64,000 nucleotides of DNA from Breviolum minutum Mf 1.05b.01 (taxonomy: Eukaryota; Sar; Dinophyceae; Suessiales; Symbiodiniaceae): positions 1-64,000 of the forward strand of contig DF239425.1 in NCBI GenBank assembly GCA_000507305.1. Reading direction: 5' to 3'. Shown here piece by piece: positions 32,935 through 44,600 of this stretch; the stretch's first letter is position 1; each line of letters begins with the position of its first letter. The notes beneath the pieces are model-generated. The model worked only from the letters and a program-made list of their open reading frames with translations, ran no database searches and was not told the origin of the DNA. The translations under genes and the position numbers were made by a program.

Positions 32935-34272
32935 GGCGAAAGGGTCCTGTGGTGGGAGGGAGGATGGGTTGACTGGTAGCTATGGTGTTCCAAAAAGAGA
33001 TTTATATTGCCTTTAGGAGTCACAGTGGAAAACCAAGCTAGAGAGAGCGAAAGACTTGCTCCGGCGCTCGGAGCATGGTTTTGCCAGGACATCAAGATCT
33101 AATTCTAAACTTTAGCAAACGAGGGTTCTTTGGCGTGTTTTTTTGATTCAAGATTTCCAACATACAACTCCAAAATCCAACCTATCCCACAAAGCAATAA
33201 TACATAAAACTATATAAAACTAACAGATTTCAACTAAGGCCAAGATTAACAAGTGAACAACCAGACCCCATGATGGTGAGAATACTTGCGCATGCGCTTG
33301 CCTCAGTCTGTCTGCAAGGTTTCCCAGGAAGCCTCTGTACAGATGGGAACCCGTCAGCGTTTTACTTTGAAACTTGTATTGCAATGAGATAACTATGTTT
33401 GCGTTGTGTTTTCATTGTGTTTCCCCACATATGTCTTTGAATACATTAATTGTGTGTACGATACCCAGCAAGTATCATTGTAGTTTTATGATGAATCTGT
33501 TGGGATGTGTTTTGTTGTTTTCCTTTGTGTTTTCGATATCTGGGAAAATCAGCCCTACTTGGTGAAGAAAACAGACCGGACTTAATTTTTGCAAAGATGT
33601 TTGGAACCGCACCAAAAGCTTCCTCGATAAGAGCTGGTTTACTGTAATCATTCCCTCACACCCCAAAACTGAACCATGAACGTTTTAAAACCCCCAAAGA
33701 TATGGGTTATAAAGGTTATATCTTATAACTTATGACTCCTAAAAATGAAGGTTGTGGCCCTAGTCTTCCAAAATCCTCCAACTACCTTGTGAATAGGTGT
33801 TTGGGCCCCCTAAAGGCCTTTTCAGGAGGACAAATATGTGGGTCGAAATATCTACTCACAATGTATTTGGAAAACTAGGGTGGGTTCCTTGCTTGAAACA
33901 TTGAAGTATTTAGCAATTCCTGTACTAAAAAAAAATCTGCAAAAGGTGACCTTGTGAGGCGTTGACCTGGGGGATTTTTGGGGCCCAGGGGTACCCATCA
34001 AGTTGGAAAAAGGTGTCCGGGTTGATGAGGTTCACCAAAAATTTTCAGTGATCAAGTTGGGTGACTGATGTTTTTTTTTCTGAATCACCTGGTTTTTCAT
34101 GATATGGTAATGATGGTAAGGTTCATCAGTTTTTTTCTTACCAGCCAGTGAATCACCTGGTAATCATTACAAAGTTGATTGTTTTATTTTATATCAATGA
34201 TTTCCTTTGAATATTCCAAGGAAGTCTTTATGGGCCTCTGTTCAATGCTTTTTTTTTTCCGCGAAGATTCAC
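32935..34272. other. Downstream of Mei2-like copy 2
   Basis: Presumed 3' flank. A diverged MITE D-like stretch (GGTTATAAAGGTTATATCTT then ATAACTTATGACTCC) lies at about 33700-33750. A run of GGTGA/TCACC words at 33940-34170 suggests another degenerate inverted repeat. No exon is supported. Confidence 0.45.
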
Positions 34273-34285
34273 TTAGCGACTTTAG

Positions 34286-34400
34286 GAGTGATATGGACGA
34301 CGTCAACTTCAGTGAGAACCGCCTCTGCGATTTCTCTGGAATTGCTGAGCTAAAAGGGTATTCACGGGGTGACATTTTCCGCAGCACAGCCATGGTCTGA
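34286..34400 (+). CDS. Possible exon
   Basis: After GACTTTAG/G, close to a T-rich tract, the frame SDMDDVNFSENRLCDFSGIA then ELKGYSRGDIFRSTAMV runs to TGA at 34398-34400; a GT donor at ATG/GTCTG would end it one codon earlier. The antisense frame is open as well. Unrecognised. Confidence 0.38.
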
Positions 34401-35683
34401 CGCCCTGCGTGCTTTTTAGTCTTTTCCATACTTTAAGACTTTAACAGGTTCAAGTTGTAAAAGAGGACAACTTGTTGGAACACTTTGGGAGATGGGGATG
34501 AAAACCTAAACCACTGAGATTTACTTCGGCAGGTCAGAAGTGTGGCGTGTGTTTGTGCAATTTTTTGGGTTACGTTACGGCATGAACATAGTGCCATCGC
34601 CAACGCGCGACGTTGCCGCTTTGCCCCTTCACACTTTTTTGCAACACATGCAACACCTCAAGTGTGAATGCTTTCTCATGGACCACAGACTTTCCGGGAG
34701 TTTATGTTGTTGGAATGAAAACCAGGGATCCAATATCTTTTGTTTGCAAGGATACCTTAAGTCATGCAGCAATACAAATTTCTTGCTCATCCACTCCAGA
34801 ATGTCGCATTCTTTGCGAAATATGTAGGCATTTGCCGCCATGATGAAATGAAATCTGACCTCTGGTTCGATCACTTGCAACCTCCATTTTTGCTAATTTT
34901 TGGTGGCAAAACATATGAACTTAGTATGGCTAACTTGTTTTTGTTTAACCTCCGGAATGGACTGAAACATGTGACATCAACGGAAATACATTGTTCAAAA
35001 GAGGTGTGAAGTGGAGGCATCAATCCCGAATTAGGTGCTTCATTAGATGCCATGATGAAGGCACGTTTCCGGCAGAATTGCCAGGAATTGGGGGAGGTTG
35101 TGAGCAAAAGTATGAAAACAGATGTCTAGAAGACAGGAGTCCAAGTAGAGAGTAAGCAACGGTGACATATAAAGTGTGTGCATCATATGGCAATAATATA
35201 TACTGTATTGTTGCTGTCTTCGCTTTTTGAAAAGGTGATAGAATACGACATTATATGATATGGTAACACATTCAAAGCTGTCATAGCTGTTACTTGCCCC
35301 CTTTCTTGGGGGTATGAAGAGGATTGTTTTTGTTGAAACAACGATGTATATCCAATTTGATGTCGCAGTCATTTGTTTCAAAACAATGCAGCCGGATGTA
35401 GAACAATGCCATGCTTCCATAGAAAAAACCACACGGACGGAGTCAGTTTGCATGTCCGGCGTTTAAAAGATATGCTTCCTCCAGCTTCTGGTGATTGTGG
35501 CGATCAGATTGATCTGTGATTTCAAGGTTACCCGGTTACCCGCTTGATTGAATGTATAGTAAAGTTTCCGGCTCTGAAACGTACAGCCTCGGTTGCCGGT
35601 TTAGCTGGTTTGTGGTTCGAAGGCACCTGGAAAGCCAGGGTTTGAGAATGCTTCGATGGGAAAAGAAGGGTTTTTCAACGATA

Positions 35684-35704
35684 TGTAGGTATATATATAT
35701 ATAT
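35684..35704. repeat. (TA)n microsatellite
   Basis: Short AT tract at the left edge of MITE M copy 2. Similar tracts lie at 35813-35826, 35962-35976 and 35986-36004. Confidence 0.85.
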
Positions 35705-35705
35705 A

Positions 35706-35798
35706 TGGAACCTGTGAACGTCCTCTATTTTGGGGTTTGAAACCTCCAAAAGAAGGCCTTTTCCAATCAAAACACTGGTCATTTGGGTTCCAGGTACA
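35706..35798. repeat. MITE family M, copy 2
   Basis: GGAACCTGTGAACGTCCTCT at the left, TTTGGGTTCCAGGTAC at the right, CCTCCAAAAGAAGGCC inside. Confidence 0.72.
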
Positions 35799-36114
35799 TG
35801 TAGATATGTAGATATATATATATATATGTGCATGCATATGTCAGTGTCTCTGAAGAAGTTGTGTGTTTTTAAGACTGTTGCTTTTTGTGCCACGGTCTCC
35901 AATGGTGATGGATCCAAATGATCGGACCGGCAAAAGAATGTCACGATACAAATATAATGTGTATATATATATATACACATGCATTATTATATATATATTA
36001 TATACTTTTATGTGCGTATACATTCCTTAAAGCTATTAATTAGAACCAATATGGTCCCTGAAAATAGGACATCCCAAAAGAAATGTTCATCTACCAACCA
36101 TCCAATTTTCAGGT

Positions 36115-36200
36115 GTTTCAATTTGGTTTCAAAAAATCCTCATTTAGATGATGAGAGATTTCAACGCTTTGTTGAAAATTCCCGCCATGAAAGAGCCAGG
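36115..36200 (+). CDS. Possible exon
   Basis: After TTTTCAG/G one frame reads FNLVSKNPHLDDERFQRFVE then NSRHERARLKR, charged and helical, up to about 36206. The acceptor coincides with the right end of a family G-like element (36050-36116). Donor not decided. Confidence 0.33.
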
Positions 36201-36437
36201 TTGAAAAGGGTTTCAATTTTCATCATCAACGTGAAACAAAAAAGACAGCAAGGATTTGGTCCTTGATTGTCCCTTTTTAATCCTCGCTTCTGATTTTTAC
36301 TCCAAAATCACCAACTCCCAATAAGCATTTCACCAAAAAAACTCCTACAGTAATGCTTTTGGCTCAATAATTCCTTCTTATAGTTTTTGCTCAGTTGAAA
36401 GTTTTCTTTTTTTTTGGGGTTGGCTGTGGACAAAAAG

Positions 36438-36529
36438 CCGTCGGAAATCGACCAGCAGCGCAAAGCATTCTCTCACAATCTGAGGTCGAAGGAGGGCCCA
36501 GACACATCAGCTCGATTGTCTGAGGACTC
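36438..36529 (+). CDS. Possible exon with charged helix
   Basis: One frame reads KPSEIDQQRKAFSHNLRSKE then GPDTSARLSEDSR and meets a possible GA donor (CTCGAG/GATTTGG). The segment is amphipathic with good composition. The acceptor after a T tract is unclear. Unrecognised. Confidence 0.38.
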
Positions 36530-36827
36530 GAGGATTTGGATGTGACAAAAATGCTGGGAAATTACTCGTTTCGATGTGTTTTTTTGTTGTTGTTTTTTTA
36601 AAAGAACCCGGATTTTTTTGTATGAAATCATTTGATTGGACATAGTTGGTTGAGTTCGCGGAAATTTTTCAACAAATAAATATAGCATCAATGTGATTCA
36701 GTTAGGTCATGCTATATGGTGGTGTTTGATAGTTGCTGCTTTCACAAGTTGGCGATGCTCAAATGGGTTGACATGACCAACTATCAGTTGAGGTGTGGAA
36801 GCTGGTGTATTTCAAAATGCCCGAACA

Positions 36828-36935
36828 TACTGTTGATGGAAAAATCCGGCTATCACCAGTTGATATGGTACATTTCTTCTTATTTACAGGGTTTCATACA
36901 TTCCAGGTAGTGCAGGATTTCTTCCATCAACAGTA
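36828..36935. repeat. MITE family A, copy 5
   Basis: TACTGTTGATGGAAAAATCC at the left, TTCTTCCATCAACAGTA at the right, ACCAGTTGATATGGTA inside. Confidence 0.88.
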
Positions 36936-37074
36936 TCACACTTTTAGGAATTGCTTTTTTCTTTGGGCCGTTGGTTGTGAAGATAAACATTGATAAAATC
37001 ACATGTTGTTGTGGAATTGTTCCTCCAGAATTTCAGGTGAGTAATTACCATATGTTTTTTGTTTTACATTTGTT

Positions 37075-37352
37075 AACCCTCCCTGAAACTAACATTTTCG
37101 CACCCGAAAATGGATGATTAGAATACCGGTTTCCTTTTTCAGGTTTTATTTGTTATGCTGCCCCCTCCCAGGAATCCAGTTACCGCCAGGCATAAGATGT
37201 TTTTAATGGAATGACATACTGAAACTAACATAGCCCCAGAAAATGAAAAATGAACCCTCCCTAAAACTACCAGTTCACACCCGAAAATGGATGGTTGGAA
37301 TACGGGTTTCCTTTTTAGGATGCGGGCTTTTGCTGTTAGTTTCAGGGAGGGT
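37075..37352. repeat. Repeat family F, compound copy 2
   Basis: Left ACCCTCCCTGAAACTAAC (37076) and right GTTAGTTTCAGGGAGGGTAA (37338-37357) are inverted. Inside is the block of about 100 bp shared with 28123-28262, followed by a second CCTCCCTAAAACTACCAGTT arm. This looks like one element inserted in another. Confidence 0.75.
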
Positions 37353-37497
37353 AACTTCAACGTCATCTACTTTTGGCGGAGCCAGAAAGGTGGACAAACC
37401 TGCAGATCTGGATATATCTTCCCAAATTCCCATCTAAATCTATACAAACCACGAGGGTTCCTGTAACAAAAATGATAAGATCACATGGATTTTTTAC

Positions 37498-37652
37498 ATA
37501 CCATACCATCTACCATCCATGTATATGGTATATTTATAATTTCTAGAATACAAATTTACCATACCATCCATGGATGGTATATTTATAATATATATATACC
37601 TACATTTAAGCCATCAAAAAAATAAACCACATGTGGGTATGGATGCTATGGG
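37498..37652. repeat. MITE family C, copy 5, compound
   Basis: Two left-type arms (CCATCCATGTATATGGTATA, and CCATCCATGGATGGTATATT) precede CCACATGTGGGTATGGATGC then TATGG. Probably a partial duplication. Confidence 0.65.
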
Positions 37653-37732
37653 GGTTTTTAAGGTCGATGTCGTCAACTGAAGAGCTGAGTGGTCAAAGTC
37701 CACCACAGCAGCGTTTGGTTGGGGAATCTCAG

Positions 37733-37821
37733 GGAGTTGGTTGGTTGGTTGTTGTTGTTGTTGTGGTTGTCAGTTGTTGGTTGGTTTTGGTTGGTTGGTT
37801 GTTGTTGTTGTTGTTGTTGAC
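37733..37821. repeat. TTG/TTGG microsatellite
   Basis: Interrupted TTG and TTGG repeats of about 90 bp. Confidence 0.9.
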
Positions 37822-38251
37822 CTTCTCTTTTTACGAACAGCCAAAAGTTTTGAAAAACTCTTCCATCAACAGTATTGGGAGGGAAGCGTCAAAAAGGAGG
37901 GGAATCGTTTTTTTTTCTAAACCCACCGAAATCTCAGCATCGAACAAGTAAAAAGGCATGACTAGTCACGAGTCCCCCAAAACTTGTTGAAGGAATTTGT
38001 CCAAATGCCCTCCAGTCATCTTAAGGTTTGGGAACTGGAGGTTTTTGAACGAGTATAATTCACATGCAGAATCACAGCAACAAAAACAGTGGATGACTGT
38101 TTAAGAAGCAAATCCAAGCTTCTTTTGGGAGAAACAACGGGCAATGAATTCTTTCAATACATATATCTTATATGCAAATACTACTCACTCTGTCACTCGG
38201 ACGGTGGTGATTTCAAACATGACGCTGATGTCCAACGGGTATCCCTTGCAG

Positions 38252-38329
38252 GTTGATGATGACAATGAGCCTGGGCCCCAAGAACTAACAGAACTCCCCT
38301 GCGTGTTGGTGAAGCGGGTTGTAGAATTT
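38252..38329 (+). CDS. Exon, faintly Skp1-like
   Basis: Acceptor ATCCCTTGCAG/G and a GC donor (GAATTT/GCCATA) enclose 26 codons in phase 0: VDDDNEPGPQELTELPCVLV then KRVVEF. Just upstream the same frame has VVISNMTLMS. The run of acidic residues followed by PQE-L-LP, VL-K-VVEF recalls the N-terminal part of Skp1 (ubiquitin-ligase adaptor), but spacing differs by about three residues and no other Skp1 exon was found. The exon itself is more certain than its identity. Confidence 0.4.
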
Positions 38330-38863
38330 GCCATACTGTTGCTGGCTGAAATGTTGCAGCATTTGGGATCTTGCACCTTACACATGTAGATAGATCAAAG
38401 GAGAAACTATACCTCTAAACTTCAGTGTCGCAGGACATTGATCCCGCCGAGTACCAATCTTCATGATTGTATGGAGTCGACTAGGATAATCAGACAACCC
38501 CTGCAGCGAGAAATGAGGAAAAATCATTGAATAAATAACTGGTCTCTCAAGTTTAGTGTTTGCTTTGAGTCTTGATAAAAATGCGGAAGATCCTATTCTA
38601 TAGGACAATCCGATTATAACCATGATCTTCAAACATCAACCCAAATGTGACAGGTTTTACCAGTTCAACGTTTTGGAAAACAACTGGGTATCGGTATGAG
38701 CTCCAAAACAAAGAGAAAGTTGAAAATCCCAGGGGATTTAGAGTCTGTGAGTCTGTAAGTTGTCCTCCCCTCGATTTTCCGGAGCAATCCTGAGAATGTA
38801 AATCTCATGGGTTGTCAAAAGACTGGTTAATGATGTGAGATTGTTTCATTTCTATGTCGTGTA

Positions 38864-38983
38864 TACCCTACCATCCAAGTATGATATATGATATATATAT
38901 ATATATATATTCATACCTACATTTGGTTGGTTTTTGATAGTAAATGTAGGTAAATATACCATCGTCCCATGGATCCTATGGGT
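38864..38983. repeat. MITE family C, copy 6, with internal (AT)n
   Basis: ACCCTACCATCCAAGTATGA at the left and CCATCGTCCCATGGATCCTA then TGGGT at the right. A (TA)10 tract lies in the left arm at about 38888-38910. Confidence 0.75.
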
Positions 38984-39951
38984 ATGTGCGAGTGTTAAAT
39001 CAATCGACGTTTGGGTTTTTGGCAAGATGTGGAACATACTCGTATATCAAATGAAAGAAAACAACACACTTTGTATATTTTTTGGCAGTATTTGTTTATT
39101 AATTATATATTTGTAATATATTTCATATCCAGATATGACAGTCTATATTCTACAATAATTACGCGCACATGTTTCCGATTGTTGACAAAAATCTTGACAA
39201 ATCAACGAGTTCGCAGAGGCCTGCCACCGAAGTCTCACTTTGAGGGGTCAGGAGCCGAGGATTTTTTTTATGGGGAATTAACGGTGATTGGTGGAAAATC
39301 GTGATGGTCATTATTGATGATCAATGGTGTTTCACAATATGGTGATTGATTAATTCTGGGTAATATTGTGATTGATGAACTCTGGTTGATGCTGATTCAT
39401 CGTGTTGTTCGTGCTGGATAATGCTCTTTTAATCGGTGATTGAGTGTGGTTAAGAATTGAATTCGACAATGCAGAGTTCCTTCTTACAACTAACATGGAA
39501 GGAATGAACAAAAGGATGGAAGAAGATCCAAACTTGGAGACTTGGAGAACAACTTCATTGACCGAAAAGGGCCCCAAACGTTCACGGCCCCAAACTTCTG
39601 TCAGTAAAGACTAGCAAAGGCAATTTCGCAAGGGTGCTTTTTACTACCAAATCATGCAGTGTTCGACCCGACCTCGTGCCAACCAATGAAAAAAAAACAT
39701 CCGTAAGATCCGAAGAGACATCCTGAAATACATAATGACATACTTTGAAAGCCCCTCTCACCTTTTTGATTCGTGGATTGATTGCTTATTAAAAAAACGT
39801 GATGTGAAAGTTGCTCGGGTGGGTTGAATAAGTAGCATTGGTGGGCTGGGTGGGTTGCTTAGTTATCTTCGTTGGTTTGTTTGGTCTATAGTTGCTTAGG
39901 TTTCTTGGATTGGTTCTTTTCCAACACCACAACTTGTCGACCCGGCAGGAA

Positions 39952-40030
39952 TTCCAGATCTCCCGATCCGCTTTGTGAAGATTGGCAGCCGGAATCCGTG
40001 AAGACGGAAAGAACTGTAGCTAAGACATGG
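39952..40030 (+). CDS. Possible exon
   Basis: After ACCCGGCAG/G one frame reads NSRSPDPLCEDWQPESVKTE then RTVAKTW and reaches a GA donor near 40026-40030. The stretch is CpG-rich against its surroundings. The antisense frame is also open. Confidence 0.35.
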
Positions 40031-41171
40031 GAAACTGCAGGGTGATGGAATCCGAAAAAGGATAAGTGACCTTGATTCATCTCAAGGAGTTATCATGAGA
40101 AATTGTCCAGTCATGGTCAACATATTCTGATTCTAGTCCACTATTGGGAGAATTTGTTGCAGCGTTGTGTTTTTTGGCAATTTGCATGAACACAACGCAT
40201 GGATTGCAATAAAAATAGCTTGGTTCATGGGGCTTGAAGCACTGCTATTGTAGGATGCGCTGAAGATATGGTGACCGGTTCAGTGGGGCTTTGCGCAGCA
40301 GCATTTTTAAAGTGCTGAACAAAAAATGCATGATTTTCAAAAGCCCTGGTGTTTTTGTTCGCGAATCTCATGTAAGTGACACCCTGGTTTTCCATGTCGA
40401 CTATCTAATGCTTCCATTTAAATTGCGATGCTTTAGCCATCTTCGGGTGTTTCGATGCATTTGTTTGTTCCATAGGAAGTCTGATGAATTCTTGTGAAAT
40501 GACACCTGATGATGGACATCGGTTGTGTAAAACAACTGGTTCTGGGATTTTTCTCTGACTTCCCAACCATTTTTTTGCACCAAAAAATCGCCTTTTGAGT
40601 CGAACTTGGGTCGGTAAAAATGAGGTTTTTTCAACACACTTGTCACTTATGACTTTCACCAAAAAAGAACATTTCCGGACATGGCATCCAAGTACTATCA
40701 GACTGCAAATTGTATAAAATCATTCTTTGGATGTTGGCACAATGGCCGAAAGGCATGGTAAGGTGTGAAACAACATGTCAGCTAGTCAAACTGTTGATGA
40801 ACACTTATACACCAGTTGACAGGGGCATGCACTTGTTAGAGCTTGTTAGGGTGAATATCCTACAAAAACATCAATCATCGACCAATCTTTGACCCATTCC
40901 AAATGCCTTCAACCACAAACAAGATAGACCTGGAGACATCCTGGATAACCACATTTTGAACCCTTGGATGTTCTAAGTAGTCAACAACTCGGGTTAGGTT
41001 CAAACCATCATTAATGAAATCCAACCAGGTTTGTAGCTAAACCATGAGCCACACAGGTGGAGGTAAGTCTATCAATGAATGCTGGAGTTTTACCTAAACT
41101 GCTGGTGAATTTCTTTGTTTGAAATGAAACATCATATATATTTTTGTTGGAGGTATTCCACCGGAGTAAGT

Positions 41172-41690
41172 TCCCATAGGATCCATGTATGTTTTTTTTT
41201 ACCTACGGAAGGTAGATGAGCTGTGAAAAATGGCCACATGAACGCGGGGAAATGTAGGTAAATATACGGCCAAGGCTCCTTCGTTTGCCCCGGCTCCGAA
41301 ATAGGCTTGGTGACCGGCGTAAATGAATAACCAATCACTCCCTAAATTAAACGTGGTCTCTAGCGTGCTTTAAAGGGTGCAGTGGAACCATGAAACCCAA
41401 AACCAATCCTTAAATTTAAAACCCTAAACGTGGTCTCTAGCCTGCTTTTCAGGGTGCAGCACAAACATGAAACCCCAAACCAACCCCTAAAATTTAGAAC
41501 CCTGAACGTGGTCTCTAGCGTGCTTTGAAGGGTGCAGTACAAATATGAAACCCTAAAACAATCCCTGGAATTTAAAACCCTAAACGTGGAGTGTGGTATG
41601 TGTCCAAACCAATCCCTTAATTGCGGGACCTTGGGCAAACGAAGGCGCCTGCGGGTAAATATACCATACATGGATCCTATGGGGTTTGGA
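41172..41690. repeat. Inverted-repeat element (MITE C-type arms) carrying a minisatellite
   Basis: Outer arms are MITE C-like: ATAGGATCCATGTATG at 41176 and CATACATGGATCCTATGGGG at 41667-41686. Inner arms GGCTCCTTCGTTTGCCC (41272-41289) and GGGCAAACGAAGGCGCC (41633-41649) are inverted. Between them lie the 78-bp tandem repeats listed separately. The total is five times the usual element length. Confidence 0.75.
41349..41600. repeat. 78-bp tandem repeat, about 3.2 units
   Basis: The unit begins AACGTGGTCTCTAGCGTGCT and contains AAGGGTGCAG, CATGAAACCC and TTTAAAACCCT. Starts fall at about 41350, 41427, 41505 and 41583 (the last is cut short), so the period is 77-78 bp. Confidence 0.9.
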
Positions 41691-41968
41691 GATTGGAACA
41701 GAGAGGGATCATGAAGATGTTGTTTCGCTTGTTGCTGTCCTACCCAAGCTCAACCAGAATCACTGCGCGGAATGAGTGCTGATAACCATTGACATTCGTA
41801 GCCTACGTAGCACAACAAGAGAACATGATAAAGAGGGACAAGGCATCCAGTGCAAAGTAGTGTAGAAATATGGCTATGTGATGATATGTGTTGATGGTAA
41901 ATATATGTTGCGAATAAGTGCACGCACAAGGTGACCAACCCTGAATGATTACATACTACACTGTTATA

Positions 41969-42199
41969 CTATAAACATCTATAAACATTCTCTGGCAAAC
42001 AAGACATCAGATTGCGCTGTGTATGCCTGAATTGTGTGAGATCAGACTGAACCATGCTCGAGTTTTTACAACGAGAAAGATGAGATTCCAGTTCTGACAG
42101 ATTGATTGCTTGAAGTTCAGCATTCAAGCCTTTAGTTGCAGTCTGAATTCGCGATTGCAAGATCAGGAAACCGTCGGAACAGCATCGAGATCTTGTCAT
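41969..42199 (-). CDS. Possible minus-strand small ORF or exon
   Basis: Seventy-six codons from ATG 42199: MTRSRCCSDGFLILQSRIQT, then a helical stretch LNAELQAINLSELESHLSRC, to TAA. No repeat family overlaps it and the plus frames are interrupted. Function unknown; could be an unspliced small gene. Confidence 0.35.
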   Translation of the reverse strand: MTRSRCCSDGFLILQSRIQTATKGLNAELQAINLSELESHLSRCKNSSMVQSDLTQFRHTQRNLMSCLPENVYRCL

Positions 42200-42619
42200 G
42201 ATTGTTATGTTTCCTTCTTATTTTTTTGAGTTTTGTGTTTATGAAATTAACTTTAGTTTTTGCCTCAAGGGAGGTTAAAATTTTCCCAACGAATCCCACG
42301 CCTTTGCAATGTGTTCTACCCCGATTACGTAAACATTAGCCAATCCGCCAATGCTGTGTCTGAAAGTTGAAGCAAAAGATCAAAGATCACGTGAGTTTCA
42401 CGCAGAAATCACCATTTTCTGTCCAAAAGTTATGAACGAATGGAACCTAACAAGTCATTGCTATTGCATGGACTAGGAGAGTCATTGATACCTTTTTCCT
42501 TCATGACTTTTAGCTTCCAGGTGTTTGCTTTCGGGTGTTCAAGTGTATGAATCTCATCATTTGCTGGTAAATGTATCTGAGAAACCAACAAGTGCAGAAA
42601 GATGATTCAAGTAGATAAT

Positions 42620-42700
42620 TACCCTTCCTGAAACTAACTTAGCCATGGAAAATCCACCATTTTGATGGTATTCACCAGGAAAGATGGGGATTTTCATGGG
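42620..42700. repeat. Repeat family F fragment
   Basis: TACCCTTCCTGAAACTAACT and CACCATTTTGATGGTATTCA mark a degenerate piece of family F. Confidence 0.5.
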
Positions 42701-42855
42701 CTGCACTGATGATGTTTCATAGTTGTTCTGATAATTTTTGTGTAGCATGTTTTTTTTGTGACTCTGAATAATTGTGTAATAGATATATTGTATAGAGTTG
42801 CTTGTCACTGTCATTTAGATGGATTGTTTGTGTGTACATCTATTTTTATTATTAT

Positions 42856-43075
42856 ACGTACATACATACATACATGCATGCATGCATACATACATACATA
42901 AATACATACATACATACAGACATACAGACATACAGACATACAGACATACAGACATACAGACATACAGACATACAGACATACATACATACATACATACATA
43001 CATACGTACGTACGTACGTACATACGTACATACGTACATACGTACATACGTACATACGTACATACGTACATACGT
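42856..43075. repeat. Compound tetranucleotide microsatellite
   Basis: Successive blocks of CATA, CATACAGA (period 8, about 42915-42980), CATA, CGTA and CATACGTA (period 8, about 43018-43073). All long frames here, on both strands, are repeat translations. Confidence 0.97.
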
Positions 43076-43294
43076 AAAGGTAAAGACCATGTTGTGTTTG
43101 GGCTGTCTACACGCACGATACATGAACATCCACGAGATCGGTGTGATGTTTTTTCGACATTTTCCAGGTGACCCATGCGGAATGAGTGGAACAGAAAAAA
43201 TGTGAGTTGGTTTGGTTGGCGTCGGCAGAGGCACAGAAACCCAAAGTTTGGAGATGTTTGGAGCTACTCTTGATACATGTTTTTTGTTCTTGCA

Positions 43295-43440
43295 GGAAAA
43301 TCATGCATCTTGCACCAAAGATATACAGACACCTAAAGAATGGCCCCTACATGCCACCTTGGCAAAGGAGTTGTTTGGAGCCACCAAGACACATGGATTC
43401 TGTCCTTCTACATTCTCCGGATGGCTGGAACCTTCAAATT
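43295..43440 (+). CDS. Possible exon, frame undecided
   Basis: After TTCTTGCAG/G two frames are open for over 120 nt: HATLAKELFGATKTHGFCPS and KIMHLAPKIYRHLKNGPYMP. A terminal exon candidate follows at 43627. The product is unrecognised. Confidence 0.35.
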
Positions 43441-43636
43441 TGATGAAATTCACTCACATATATTGAAAGGAATATCCTCTCATTTTGGAGTTTTTGTTTT
43501 TTTTTTCCAGCTCTTTGTTGTATGTGTCTACTTAGCCTCAAACAGACTGACACCCTTTTTTTCGGGGGTTGTCTCCTGCATACAACTTACGATTCAGCCT
43601 CTGTTTTCGTATGTCTCGTTTTGTTTGTGGCTTCCA

Positions 43637-43716
43637 GCTGGGTGGAGCAGATAGATTTTCGATCAGCCCGGGACCCAAGCGGCTTTGAGGATCCCCTAAT
43701 TGCTTTGATTCGATGA
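43637..43716 (+). CDS. Possible terminal exon
   Basis: Acceptor GTGGCTTCCAG, then WVEQIDFRSARDPSGFEDPL and IALIR before TGA 43714-43716. CpG is raised relative to the flanks. May be the 3' end of the same gene as the block at 43295. Confidence 0.42.
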
Positions 43717-44600
43717 TTCGATGATGTTTCTGAACGGTGTGCTGAAATCAAGGGCGTTACTTGTGGAATTTTCAGCTACGAAACGTTTGAAACGTATGGG
43801 GAGAGTACTGTGTTGTTAGTAAAACGCACCGGTATACCATAAACATACTGTATTTGAAGTGAAACACAGGCATATTATGTTCAACTTTAAGGGTCAATCG
43901 TTCATGTCTACGCATGATTGTACTTGAATCCAGACCCCTTCCTAGGATCGATGGTCGATATAAATCCCATACCCTCAATAGGATTGTAAGGTTCATCCTA
44001 GGACATACCTGGATTGTTACAAGAACACGAAGCAAAACATCAATTTTAAAAGGAGGCTTGCACAGCTTAGCAGATCAAACGCGTTCATTTCTCCAGATGT
44101 AATTGAATGTTTTTTCTGAATGTTTACCTAGTCTCAATTGTGTGCCTTTTCCAAACAAAACAACAGAAGAATACACACCTAACACCACCTAACTTTGTAT
44201 TGATTATAACTTTAACTTGCTTTGAACAAACTGTTCCTTTGCTGAAAAAAAAAAGCGCGGTGTTTAAAAGACCTTTGCGGATGGAATTCATGGCACTTTT
44301 GGGATCCGATGGAAACTCTTGGGATCCCTTGACCGATGGGGACCCTGCCTCGATGGGTTGAGGTCCTGAAATTTGCATCCAAATTCCGTCGGGACACCGG
44401 ACCGTGGATACCATGGGGATACCATTTCGTGTTTTTTTTTTGAGGGGTCCATTGTGGGGATTTCTTGAGCATCTAAAATGATTGTCAATAAATATAGGCA
44501 ATATAGGTGTATGTTTTTTTCTTGTGGTCGAAATGTTTGAAGGTTGTAAGGTTTTTTCAAGTTTGAGGCCATGGGTCTGGTGTTTGGTGCTGGTTATGTA

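Noticed and set aside
35601-36023. Minus-strand frames rich in Ile-Tyr
   Set aside because: They arise from AT tracts and MITE M copy 2.
41349-41600. Telomere-like AAACCCTAAA words
   Set aside because: They recur only as part of a 78-bp unit, without a TTTAGGG-type array.
41349-41600. CRISPR-like spacing of repeats
   Set aside because: The units are directly adjacent with no unique spacers, and the genome is eukaryotic.
42802-43234. Six overlapping frames of up to 139 codons with Thr-Tyr or Tyr-Val repeats
   Set aside because: Translations of the CATA/CAGA/CGTA array on both strands.
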